A stretch of 27,964 bases of DNA from Polaromonas sp. (GTDB lineage: Bacteria; Pseudomonadota; Gammaproteobacteria; Burkholderiales; Burkholderiaceae_C), in contig JABMMH010000069.1 in NCBI GenBank assembly GCA_013205645.1, positions 1 to 27,964 of the forward strand, read 5' to 3'. This document shows, one piece after another, positions 8,499 to 15,761 of the stretch. Both the position numbers and the translations under genes were made by a program. Under the pieces are notes generated by a model that saw only the letters and a list, made by a program, of their open reading frames with translations, was not told the origin of the DNA and ran no database searches. Every line of letters starts with the position of its first letter. Position 1 is the first letter of the stretch.

Positions 8499-9415
8499 AA
8501 CCGACCCGTCCACTTGCGTTCGTAATCCATCTTGTCGAAGTGCTCGACCATGAAGTCGATGAAGGTGCGTACTTTGGCCGACAGGTGTTTGCGGCTCGGG
8601 TAGGCGAGGTTGATGTTCAGCCGTGGCAAGTCCCAGTCATCGAGCACCGGTACCAGTCGGCCCGCGACGATGTCTTCGTAAAGAATGTAGGTGGGCTGCA
8701 CCAGAATGCCCATGCCGTCGAGTGCGGCAGCCCGCAAAATTTGGCCGTCGTTCGATTCAAGCAGCCCCTTGACGGTCACCGTGCGGGTCTCATCGCCACG
8801 GGTGAAGCGCAACTCGCTAGGGTTGTTGGCGTAGGTGTACATCAGCATCTTGTGCTGGTGCAAGTCGTCAAGGGTTTTCGGGACGCCGTGCTTAGACAGG
8901 TAGCGCGGCGAGGCTGCCATGATGCGGCGGGTCTCGGCCACTCTGCGGATGGTGATGTTCGAGTCCGGCTCTGACTCGCGCGTTCGGATGGCCACATCGA
9001 TGTTGTTGTCGATGATGTCGAGGTAGCGATTCGCTGACTCCACATGCACCTGAACGTTCGGGTAGCGCTGGGTGTATTCGCGCAACAGCGGCGCCACATG
9101 GTGCACTGAAAACGACAGCGATGCGGTGATCCGCAGCACACCAGTCGGGTCGAGCGCGGTGGCGTTGACGGCCGACTCGGCATCCTTGAGTTCCGCTAGG
9201 ATGGTTTTGGCACGCCTGAAAAATTCCTGGCCTGTGTCGGTCAGATACAGCCGGCGTGTGTTGCGCTCGACCAACCGCGCGCCTAGCCGCTCTTCGAGTG
9301 CCGACAAATGCCGACTGGCCGCGGCATTGGATAAATCCAGTGCTTCGGCCGCACGGCTCAGGCTGCCTGTATCGGCGACCTTTACGAACAGTTCTATTTC
9401 AGTCCAGCGATCCAC
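8495..9415 (-). CDS. LysR-family transcriptional regulator
   Basis: A 306-residue regulator. The N-terminal winged helix-turn-helix (residues about 1-60: VADTGSLSRAAEALDLSNAA, then LGARLVERNTRRLYLTDTG) is followed by a LysR substrate-binding domain starting near residue 90 (GVLRITASLSFSVHHVAPLL). The start is GTG at 9415 with GGAGA six bases upstream (complement of 9422-9426). It is divergent from the hydroxyquinol dioxygenase operon and convergent with maleylacetate reductase, so it most likely controls the dioxygenase promoter in the 9416-9579 gap in response to a pathway intermediate (inference from layout). Confidence 0.93.
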   Translation of the reverse strand: MDRWTEIELFVKVADTGSLSRAAEALDLSNAAASRHLSALEERLGARLVERNTRRLYLTDTGQEFFRRAKTILAELKDAESAVNATALDPTGVLRITASLSFSVHHVAPLLREYTQRYPNVQVHVESANRYLDIIDNNIDVAIRTRESEPDSNITIRRVAETRRIMAASPRYLSKHGVPKTLDDLHQHKMLMYTYANNPSELRFTRGDETRTVTVKGLLESNDGQILRAAALDGMGILVQPTYILYEDIVAGRLVPVLDDWDLPRLNINLAYPSRKHLSAKVRTFIDFMVEHFDKMDYERKWTGRF

Positions 9416-9579
9416 GCCGTGTCTCCGGTGTCACCGACCCTCGGTGTTTGGCATGCATTGTGGCGCAGCTTGCAGGGCTTTTTCCGCAGCATGAAAAAGT
9501 CATTTGCGCCAGCCTGCTTTCAGATCGGGCACAGGCCCACTATATTCTCAGAATGCCCAGCCAAACCGACGGAGACCGC
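9416..9579. promoter_or_regulatory. Divergent LysR/dioxygenase control region
   Basis: This 164-base gap separates the lysR start from the dioxygenase start. A perfect inverted repeat CACCGA-ccc-TCGGTG lies at 9432-9446, 17 bases upstream of the lysR start codon. A second one, ATGA-N5-TCAT, is at 9491-9503. A -10-like TATATT is at 9541-9546 with no good -35, which fits a promoter that needs an activator. This -10 would place the transcript start near 9553, ahead of the GTG at 9580. Which repeat is the LysR site is not known. Confidence 0.45.
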
Positions 9580-10413
9580 GTGCGAAATTTGAATCAGGAC
9601 ACCATTACCCAAGCCGTGATTGCACGGTTTGCGCAGACTCCTGAGCCTAGGCTCAAGGAGGTGGTGACCAGCCTGGTTCAGCACCTGCACGCTTTTGCGC
9701 GTGAGACCCATCTGACCGAAGCCGAGTGGGCACAAGGCATCGAGTTCCTGACCGCCACCGGCCAAAAATGCGACGACCAACGGCAAGAGTTCATCTTGCT
9801 CAGCGATGTGTTGGGTCTGTCGATGCTGACGGTGGCCATGAACAACGACAAGCCGCAGGGCTGCACCGAAGCTACGGTGGTCGGCCCATTTCACGTTGAG
9901 GGCGCGCCGCATTACGCGCTGGGCGCTGATGTCGCTAACGGTGCGGTCGGCCAGCCGTGTCAAGTGCGCGGTCGCGTGCTCGGGCTGGGTGGTGAGCCTG
10001 TTGCCAACGCTGAGATGGAAGTCTGGCAGGCCGATGCCGAGGGCAACTATGACGTGCAATATGCCGATTTGTCTTCGCACCGGGCGCGCGGTGTGCTGCG
10101 CTCTGACGCCGAAGGCGGTTATCACTTTTTCAGCATCGTGGCTGAGCCTTACCCGATTCCGAATGACGGCCCGGTTGGTGAATTGCTGAGAGCCACGCGG
10201 CGCCATCCTTGGCGCCCGGCGCATCTGCACTTCATGATCAAAGCCGACGGTTACGAAACGCTGACCACGCATGTTTTTCGCAACGGTGACCCTTACCTGG
10301 ATTCGGATGCCGTGTTTGGCGTGCGCCAGTCGCTGGTGGCTGATTGGGTGCAGCAGCCCGACGGCCTGTTCAGTCTTGATTTTGATTTCGTCCTGAACCC
10401 TTCGTCCTCATGA
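9580..10413 (+). CDS. Hydroxyquinol 1,2-dioxygenase (intradiol), intact copy
   Basis: A 277-residue Fe(III) intradiol dioxygenase that cleaves hydroxyquinol (1,2,4-trihydroxybenzene) to maleylacetate. An N-terminal helical dimer domain (RQEFILLSDVLGLSML) precedes the catalytic beta-sandwich. Iron ligands by family comparison: Tyr157 (EGNYDVQ), Tyr191 (EPYPIPNDGPVG), His215 and His217 (WRPAHLHF); the spacing fits known hydroxyquinol dioxygenases, as do PYPIP and DPYLDSDAVFGV. I chose GTG 9580 because GGAGA at 9571-9575 precedes it and the N-terminus then aligns residue by residue with the paralogue at 13204; ATG 9553 is an alternative. Its stop overlaps the ATG of the YciI-like scar. Confidence 0.93.
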   Translation: MRNLNQDTITQAVIARFAQTPEPRLKEVVTSLVQHLHAFARETHLTEAEWAQGIEFLTATGQKCDDQRQEFILLSDVLGLSMLTVAMNNDKPQGCTEATVVGPFHVEGAPHYALGADVANGAVGQPCQVRGRVLGLGGEPVANAEMEVWQADAEGNYDVQYADLSSHRARGVLRSDAEGGYHFFSIVAEPYPIPNDGPVGELLRATRRHPWRPAHLHFMIKADGYETLTTHVFRNGDPYLDSDAVFGVRQSLVADWVQQPDGLFSLDFDFVLNPSSS

Positions 10414-10484
10414 TTTACATCTTTCATCTGCTCGATAAACTTGACGGCGCCGCATTGCGACAGCGCGTTCGACCCGAAGTCTGA
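10410..10484 (+). pseudogene. 24-codon remnant of a YciI-like gene
   Basis: ATG 10410 overlaps the dioxygenase stop (ATGA) and reads MIYIFHLLDKLDGAALRQRV followed by RPEV and TGA. This matches the start of YciI-family proteins (M-x-Y-x-x-x-x-x-D-K-x-D ... R-x-x-V-R-P), which are about 95-100 residues long. The conserved VRP is kept but the following His and the rest of the fold are missing. YciI-like proteins are known beside hydroxyquinol dioxygenases; TftG of the 2,4,5-T pathway is a chlorohydroxyquinol dehydrochlorinase of this family. It may now only couple translation to the Dabb gene. A real 24-residue peptide cannot be excluded. Confidence 0.6.
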
Positions 10485-10507
10485 GGGCCTTGGTTATGGA
10501 GAACTCT

Positions 10508-10843
10508 GTGATCAAACACATCGTCATGTGGAATCTTCGCGGCGATTCGCCAGCGGAAAAACGCGACTGCATTGCGCAGTTGCAGCGCAGCTTTGAGTCG
10601 CTGCGTGGGCGTATTCCCGGATTGCTGCACCTCGAAATTGGCGTAGATTCGAGCCGCATTGACTACGCCTGCGACGTCGTGCTGTATTCAGAATTCGAAA
10701 ACCAAGAGGCGCTTGACGGCTATGCCGTGCACCCTGAGCACTTGCGCGTCAAGCGTGAATTAGCCAACCTGCGCACAGAGCGGCACCAAGTTGATTTTGT
10801 CAGCCCGGCAGTGCTTGTCGTGACGATTGCCCCCTCACTTTAG
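10508..10843 (+). CDS. Stress-responsive Dabb (dimeric alpha/beta barrel) domain protein
   Basis: A 111-residue protein of the Dabb family. It starts VIKHIVMWNLRGDSPAEKRD and has LLHLEIGVDSS and YAVHPEHLRVKREL, the usual pattern of a strand, a helix and the conserved H-P-x-H. Such small dimeric barrels act as isomerases, cyclases or stress proteins; no catalytic role is assigned. I chose GTG 10508 since GGAGA at 10498-10502 sits five bases before it and the family usually begins M-I-K-H-I-V; ATG 10496 would add four residues. It lies between the YciI-like scar and the NTF2-like gene. Confidence 0.85.
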   Translation: MIKHIVMWNLRGDSPAEKRDCIAQLQRSFESLRGRIPGLLHLEIGVDSSRIDYACDVVLYSEFENQEALDGYAVHPEHLRVKRELANLRTERHQVDFVSPAVLVVTIAPSL

Positions 10844-10858
10844 ACAACGGAGATTTGA

Positions 10859-11476
10859 ATGAACGACGACATGCAGAGCGAGTTGGAGATACGCCAAATG
10901 GTGGAGCGCTGGGCAGTGTGGCGCGATGCCGGTGACTGGGAGCGCTTCGCGACTGTTTGGCACCCTGAGGGCGTGATGATGGCGACCTGGTTTCAGGGCT
11001 CGTTTCAAGACTTCATCCGGGTCACGCAAGAGGGCTGGCGCAAGGGTGTCAGCATCCTGCATTTTCTGGGCGGTTCGGCCGTCGAAGTGGCCGGTGACCG
11101 CGCAATCGCACAAACCAAAATGACGATTTCTCAGCGCGGCATGGTCGAAGGCGCCCATGGCCCGGTGCTGTGCGATGTGGTTTGCACCGGTCGTTTTTAT
11201 GACTTTGTGGAGCGCCACGAAGGTCGGTGGAAGCTGCTGCACCGCCAACCGATTTACGAGAAAGACCGGATTGATCCGGTCGACTCCTCTGCCACTTTGA
11301 CCTTGGACCAAGAGGCGTTGGCGGGCTTTCCTGAGGGCTACCGTCACCTCGCTTACATCCAAACCCGCATCGGCTACGTCGTCAAGCTCGACATGCCGAT
11401 GCTCAAGGGCCCGGTGGTGCAAGCGCTCTATCAGCGCGGCGCACGTTGGTTGGCGGGTGGCGCAATTGAGCGCTGA
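10859..11476 (+). CDS. SnoaL/NTF2-like protein
   Basis: A 205-residue protein whose first about 140 residues form an NTF2/SnoaL-like cone: EIRQMVERWAVWRDAGDWER, then FATVWHPEGVMM, and a later FVERHEGRWKLLHRQPIYEK strand pair. The fold is used by polar-ring isomerases, dehydratases and small subunits of ring-hydroxylating dioxygenases. The C-terminal 60 residues (DQEALAGFPEGYRHLAYIQT) are an extension that I do not recognise. GGAGA precedes the ATG. It sits between the Dabb protein and a Bug receptor, so it is probably an accessory enzyme of the hydroxyquinol branch (inference). Confidence 0.75.
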   Translation: MNDDMQSELEIRQMVERWAVWRDAGDWERFATVWHPEGVMMATWFQGSFQDFIRVTQEGWRKGVSILHFLGGSAVEVAGDRAIAQTKMTISQRGMVEGAHGPVLCDVVCTGRFYDFVERHEGRWKLLHRQPIYEKDRIDPVDSSATLTLDQEALAGFPEGYRHLAYIQTRIGYVVKLDMPMLKGPVVQALYQRGARWLAGGAIER

Positions 11477-11521
11477 GTCGCCATTTTTCGATTCGTACAA
11501 AAATACACGGGAGACAAAGAC

Positions 11522-12514
11522 ATGAAGCCCAACACCCTGAATGACCGCGTCAGACGTAAATTGCTAACGGCGCTGGCTTTGACCTCGTTGGTCGCCATCC
11601 CAGCGCTGGCGCAGGGGTACCCGAGCAAGCCGTTGAAGGTGGTGGTGCCGCAGCCGCCCGGCGGTGGCTTTGACTTTGTCGGTCGCCTGCTGGCCGACCG
11701 TCTGGGCAAGCAACTGGCGCAACCGGTGGTGGTTGAGAATCGGCCCGGCTCGGGCACCTTGATTGGCACCGATGCGGTGGCCAAGGCGTCACCTGACGGT
11801 TACACGCTGTTGGTCGGATCGATCTCCAACCTCGCCATCAATCCGGGTCTTTACAGCAATTTGCCTTACGACAGTCTGCGTGATTTCGAGCCTGTCGGCT
11901 TGGCGGTGGCCTACAGCTACACCTTGATGGCACGCAAAGATTTGCCTTTCAGCTCGCTGAAAGATTTGGTGGCGCATGCCAAAGTCAATTCAGGCAAGTT
12001 GACTTACGCCTCGGCGGGTAACGGTTCGGGTCAGCATGTGCTGGCCGCAGCCCTGTGGCACCTCGCTGGCGTAGAGTTGGTGCACGTGCCTTACCGCGGC
12101 GCGCAGGCGGCGTATCAAGACTTGTTGGGCGGCCGTGTTGATGTGTTTTTTGACCTCTCTCCGACCGCCCGAGTGCAGGTTGATGCGGGCACCGTCAAAG
12201 CGCTGGCGGTCTCTGGAAGCGCTCGTTTGGCAGCTCACCCAGAGGTGCCAACACTGAATGAAACCGGTGTGGCTGCGCTCGAGCTTGAATCTTGGTTCGG
12301 CCTGTTTATGCCCGCCAAAACCCCGACCGATGTCGCCACACGGTTGCGCGCAGACTTGGCCAAGGTCATTGCGTCGCCCGATGTGATCGATATTTTCCGC
12401 AAGGCGGGCGGCCGACCGCTGGCGCTGAGCGCTGTCGACACGCGGGCGCTGGTCAAACGCGATGTCGATCGCTGGACCAAGCTGACGCGCGAGCTGAGCA
12501 TCAAGGTCGACTAA
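11522..12514 (+). CDS. Bug-family periplasmic substrate-binding protein
   Basis: A 330-residue receptor with a signal peptide at about residues 1-36 (RRKLLTALALTSLVAIPALA, cut before QGYPSKPLK). Family blocks are KVVVPQPPGGGFD, ENRPGSGTLIGTDAVAK and PDGYTLLVG. The arginine pair ahead of the hydrophobic core is not a full Tat motif. GGAGA is upstream of the ATG. It lies inside the dioxygenase operon between the NTF2-like and nitroreductase genes and has no TctA/TctB partner nearby, so it either shares a permease encoded elsewhere or works as a sensor. Confidence 0.93.
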   Translation: MKPNTLNDRVRRKLLTALALTSLVAIPALAQGYPSKPLKVVVPQPPGGGFDFVGRLLADRLGKQLAQPVVVENRPGSGTLIGTDAVAKASPDGYTLLVGSISNLAINPGLYSNLPYDSLRDFEPVGLAVAYSYTLMARKDLPFSSLKDLVAHAKVNSGKLTYASAGNGSGQHVLAAALWHLAGVELVHVPYRGAQAAYQDLLGGRVDVFFDLSPTARVQVDAGTVKALAVSGSARLAAHPEVPTLNETGVAALELESWFGLFMPAKTPTDVATRLRADLAKVIASPDVIDIFRKAGGRPLALSAVDTRALVKRDVDRWTKLTRELSIKVD

Positions 12515-12571
12515 TTTTCTAGCAATCCTTTAAGCTCGACTTCTTCAACAACTCACGAGAGAACCTTCTCC

Positions 12572-13156
12572 ATGCGAATTTCCGACGCCTGCCTTGATCA
12601 ACTTTTTTTCAAAGCCCGTACGGCCAACGGCTTCATTGACAAGCCTGTGCCTGTCGAGCTGCTGCAACAGGTCTATGACATCGCCAAGATGGGCGCGACC
12701 TCGATGAACACGCAGCCTGCGCGCTACGTTTTCTTGAACTCGTCCGAGTCGCGCCAGCGTCTGATCCCAGCGTTGTCACCCGGCAATGTCGATAAAACCA
12801 AGGTCGCACCGGTCACCGTCATCGTCGCCACCGACACGCGTTTTTACGAGAACATGCCCATGGTCTGGCACAACCCCGGTGCCAAGGAAATGTTTGAAGG
12901 CAACAAGCCCTTGGCCGAAGGCACCGCCATTCGCAACGGCACCTTGAGCGGTGCTTATTTCATGATCGCCGCGCGCGCTGTTGGTCTCGATTGCGGTCCT
13001 ATGAGCGGTGTCGATCTGGCCAAAGTCAATGCCGAATTTTTCCCGGACGGACGTCTGCAAGCCAACTTCCTGATCAACCTGGGATATGGCGACAACAGCA
13101 AGCTGTTTGACCGCAACCCGCGGCTGAGCTTTGAGCAAGCCTGCAGCGTTCTTTGA
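12572..13156 (+). CDS. Nitroreductase-family protein, RutE/TcpB-like
   Basis: A 194-residue FMN-dependent reductase closely following E. coli RutE as I recall it: ARTANGF near the start, MGATSMNTQPARYVF (FMN contact), ALSPGNVDKTKVAPVTVIVA, and the C-terminal NLGYGDNSKLFDRNPRLSFE. RutE reduces malonic semialdehyde. Beside a hydroxyquinol dioxygenase the better fit may be a quinone reductase, as TcpB does in the trichlorophenol cluster of Cupriavidus necator JMP134, keeping hydroxyquinol in reduced form (inference). GAGAG just upstream of ATG 12572 can serve as ribosome site. Length is normal. Confidence 0.88.
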   Translation: MRISDACLDQLFFKARTANGFIDKPVPVELLQQVYDIAKMGATSMNTQPARYVFLNSSESRQRLIPALSPGNVDKTKVAPVTVIVATDTRFYENMPMVWHNPGAKEMFEGNKPLAEGTAIRNGTLSGAYFMIAARAVGLDCGPMSGVDLAKVNAEFFPDGRLQANFLINLGYGDNSKLFDRNPRLSFEQACSVL

Positions 13157-13203
13157 GGCCGCGTTGTGCTCGCAGTGACTTAATTTAAAAACGGAGACAC
13201 TGC

Positions 13204-14099
13204 ATGGCAGAACTTGAAGTCAAAGACTTGGCGCAAGCCGTGATCGAGCGCATGACCGACTGCAAGGACCCACGGTTCAAGCAGGTCATGAGCGCGCTTG
13301 TCAAACACGTTCACGCCTTTGCGCAGGAAGTGCAACTGACCCCAGAAGAATGGATGGCCACGATCGAATTTCTGACGGCGACAGGTCAGATGTGCGACGA
13401 GAAACGGCAAGAATTCATTCTGCTTTCAGACACACTGGGCGTCTCCATGGCGGTGGTCGGGATTGAGCAGGCGAAAGGTGCGGCCGCTGCCTTGAAGGCC
13501 AAACCCACCCCCCAGGTGGCCACTGAAGCCACGGTGCTCGGTCCGTTTTCTGGGAGAGCGCACCCGAGATGGCTTTGGGAGCCGACATCTCTGGCGTCAG
13601 CTCAGGCTCGTCGGCTTACTACCATGGCCGTGTCACCGATACTGCTGGCGAACCGATTGCCAATTGCACGCTTGATGTTTGGTCCGGCGATGGCGATGGT
13701 TTTTACGACTTGCAAAAAGGCCCGGACGCGCCGATGGCCCTGCGCGCGCGTTTTCACACTGATGCCGGCGGCAACTACCGCTTTTGGTCGATCAAGCCGG
13801 CGTTTTACCCAGTGCCTGATGACGGCCCGGTCGGCGCCATGTTGCGCCGCATGGGTCGACACCCGAACCGCCCCGGCCACATGCACACCATGCTCAGCGC
13901 GCCCGGTCACGAGCGTTTGATTACCTATCTGTTTGTGTCAGACAGTCCTTACCTTGATTCGGATGCTGTGTTTGGCGTGCGCAACAGTTTGATCGTTGAT
14001 TTTGAGGCGCATCCGGCTGGCACGGCTCCGGATGGCCGCGTCATGGACAAGCCTTTCTGCACCGCGCACTACGACTTCAGGCTTGTACCTTCGGCTTGA
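13204..14099 (+). pseudogene. Second hydroxyquinol 1,2-dioxygenase, split by a single-base frameshift
   Basis: ATG 13204, with GGAG upstream, opens a frame that matches the intact dioxygenase up to VATEATVLGPF, then loses similarity. The matching sequence resumes in another frame and runs to TGA 14099. Adding one T to the TTTT at 13546-13549 restores GPFFWESAPEMALGAD and one 298-residue protein. In the repaired protein all iron ligands are present: Tyr168, Tyr202, His226 and His228 (GFYDLQ, AFYPVPDDGPVG, RPGHMH), with the same spacing as the other copy. The damage is therefore recent or a base-calling error. In the unrepaired frame a 238-residue product ending at 13920 would lack the catalytic domain. 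Confidence 0.88.
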
Positions 14100-14184
14100 G
14101 CTCAAGAAGGTCTCCCTAGGTCTAGATGAACGGTAGGGTGCAGCTGGTTAGGCTGATAATTCAACACTTAATTTTTGCGTTCAT

Positions 14185-14949
14185 TTGCCAACTGTGAACT
14201 TGGTCCTCATCACCGATCCGTTTTTTTATCTGTTCGCCATTCCGGCGGTGCTCCTTTTGGGCATCAGCAAAAGCGGTTTTGGCATTGGCATTGGTTCGTT
14301 GGCGGTGCCACTGATGGCGCTCACGGTGTCGGTGCCGCAAGCTGCTGCGATCATGATGCCCGTACTCTTGTTTGTTGATTTACTGGGGCTGGCAGCTTTT
14401 CGTAAAAATGTCGACCTCAAACTCTTGAAGTTTTTGATTCCTTTCGGTCTTCTCGGAACGCTGTTGGGCGCACTGCTGTTCAAGTCCTTGGATGCTCAGT
14501 TGGTGGCCGGGATTGTGGGCGGCTTGACGCTGCTTTTTTTGGCCCAACGCTTGGTTTTCCCACCACGTGCCGACAGTCCACCACCACCACGTTGGGTCGG
14601 TCGGATTCTGACCACCGTCTCGGGTTTCACGAGTTTTGTCGCCCACTCAGGGGGGCCTCCGCTCAGCGTTTACGTGATCCCCTTGCGCCTGAGTCCGCTG
14701 AACTTTGCCGCCACCATGGCTTATTTTTTCTTCGCGATCAATCTGTCGAAGTGGATCCCATTTGCTTATTTGGGACTGTTGGACGGGCGAAACATGGCGA
14801 CCTCATTGGTGCTGCTGCCTTTGGTACCGGTCGGGGTTTTTGTGGGATTTGCCATGGCCAAACGCATCAGTCCGTTGGTCTTCAATCGCTTGATCTACTG
14901 GGGCATGGGACTGACCGGCAGCAAGTTGCTTTGGGATGCCTGGCGCTAG
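14185..14949 (+). CDS. TauE/SafE family membrane permease
   Basis: A 254-residue integral membrane protein with about seven or eight hydrophobic segments, starting FYLFAIPAVLLLGISKSGFG and including the family's repeated glycine/proline-rich helices (SFVAHSGGPPLSVYVIPLRL). TauE/SafE proteins are thought to export or import sulfonates, sulfoacetate or other organic anions. The start is uncertain: TTG 14185 or GTG 14194, neither with a clear ribosome site; no upstream ATG is possible because of a stop at 14149. It stands alone after the dioxygenase operon and converges on tetR across a hairpin. Confidence 0.88.
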   Translation: MPTVNLVLITDPFFYLFAIPAVLLLGISKSGFGIGIGSLAVPLMALTVSVPQAAAIMMPVLLFVDLLGLAAFRKNVDLKLLKFLIPFGLLGTLLGALLFKSLDAQLVAGIVGGLTLLFLAQRLVFPPRADSPPPPRWVGRILTTVSGFTSFVAHSGGPPLSVYVIPLRLSPLNFAATMAYFFFAINLSKWIPFAYLGLLDGRNMATSLVLLPLVPVGVFVGFAMAKRISPLVFNRLIYWGMGLTGSKLLWDAWR

Positions 14950-14960
14950 TGATCGCTTAG

Positions 14961-14980
14961 CTTTGAGCGTGCGCTCAAAG
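14961..14980. terminator. Hairpin between convergent permease and tetR genes
   Basis: A perfect 8-bp inverted repeat CTTTGAGC-gtgc-GCTCAAAG lies 12 bases after the permease stop and 3 bases beyond the tetR stop. It is followed by only TTTC on the + strand, so it is a weak or shared two-way terminator rather than a textbook one. Confidence 0.55.
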
Positions 14981-14982
14981 TT

Positions 14983-15636
14983 TCACGCCGGGGTGGCGGT
15001 GTCTCGGAATCCAGCTGCCGCAAACGACACGAGTTTGGCCAAGGCCGCAGCGCTGTCTGAGGTGTCGAGCGCGCCGTTCGTGATCGACTCAATCCGGCCC
15101 GGTGCCGCCATTGTGTAGACCATTGCCCCCAGCATGAAGTGAAACCGCCAGTGCAGGTCGTCAGCACTGAGCTCGGGTAAGGCGTCCCGCAGCGCGCGAA
15201 GAAACTCACGATTTGAGACATCGAAAGCCTTGCCAATGACGGCTCGCCGGACCTCCGCTTGCTCAAACGCCAAACGGGCGCGTAACAACACAAAAGCTGT
15301 GCCGCCCGGATTTGCCGGTGCTTCTAAGGCGGGCTTTAAAAAAGCCCGCAAAACATCTTCAAGAACAGGTTTGCCTTGTGGATCGCGTCTGATCTGGTTG
15401 AGCAACTGAAGTCGTCGGTCAGCGATGGGTCCTCCCCGAATGGCAAAAAGTTCTTCCAGTACGGCTTTTTTCGAGCCGAAATGGTAATGGACTGCGGCGA
15501 TGTTGACCCCCGCGGCGGCTGTGATCTCACGCAGGCTGACGGCATCAATGCCTCTTTCGGCGAACAGCTGCTCCGCTGTATGCAGGATGCGGTCACGCGT
15601 GCTGACAGCGATTTCGGGCGTCTTTAAATCGTTCAT
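14983..15636 (-). CDS. TetR-family transcriptional repressor
   Basis: A 217-residue regulator. The N-terminal helix-turn-helix spans roughly residues 13-60: RILHTAEQLFAERGIDAVSL, then EITAAAGVNIAAVHYHFGSK, the standard TetR recognition helix. The C-terminal ligand domain includes a DUF1956/CecR-like region (LRARLAFEQAEVRRAVIGKA). ATG 15636 (MNDLKTPE) is chosen; a longer frame begins only at a TTG. It is divergent from the cyclase operon, with a 31-bp palindrome in between, so it very likely represses both itself and that operon until an intermediate binds. Confidence 0.92.
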   Translation of the reverse strand: MNDLKTPEIAVSTRDRILHTAEQLFAERGIDAVSLREITAAAGVNIAAVHYHFGSKKAVLEELFAIRGGPIADRRLQLLNQIRRDPQGKPVLEDVLRAFLKPALEAPANPGGTAFVLLRARLAFEQAEVRRAVIGKAFDVSNREFLRALRDALPELSADDLHWRFHFMLGAMVYTMAAPGRIESITNGALDTSDSAAALAKLVSFAAAGFRDTATPA

Positions 15637-15670
15637 ATGGAATTCATCATAATTCGAAGTAATTATTTTA

Positions 15671-15701
15671 ATCAAACGATTGATTCAATCAAGTGTTTGA
15701 T
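15671..15701. promoter_or_regulatory. 31-bp near-perfect palindrome, probable TetR operator
   Basis: Centred on base 15686, 13 of 15 base pairs match: ATCAAAC, two mismatched bases, TTGATT, central C, AATCAA, two mismatched bases, GTTTGAT. It sits 34 bases upstream of the tetR start and 60 bases upstream of the cyclase start. TTGATT occurs in each arm as a possible -35 element; on the tetR side it is 16 bases from TAAAAT, a good -10. An operator here would cover both promoters. Confidence 0.75.
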
Positions 15702-15761
15702 TTAAAGTTCAGCGAGGCAAGGAATTTCGGCCGATATGTGTGAGCAATTAATTCAAGAAAG

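Noticed and set aside
9256..9579. Long upstream extension of the dioxygenase reading frame
   Set aside because: It runs antisense through the start of lysR and across the divergent promoter; GTG 9580 with GGAGA and alignment to the paralogue give a better start.
9520..10272. 250-codon minus-strand open frame opposite the first dioxygenase
   Set aside because: The plus strand carries all dioxygenase ligands; no motif is seen in the minus-strand product.
13546..13549. Programmed ribosomal frameshift in the second dioxygenase
   Set aside because: The run is short, no slippery heptamer with a downstream structure is evident, and the intact paralogue needs no shift; a lost base is simpler.
14100..14193. 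Possible promoter (GATAAT at 14155-14160) and paired CTAG sites (14116-14125) before the permease gene
   Set aside because: No matching -35 was found and the CTAG pair has no wider symmetry.
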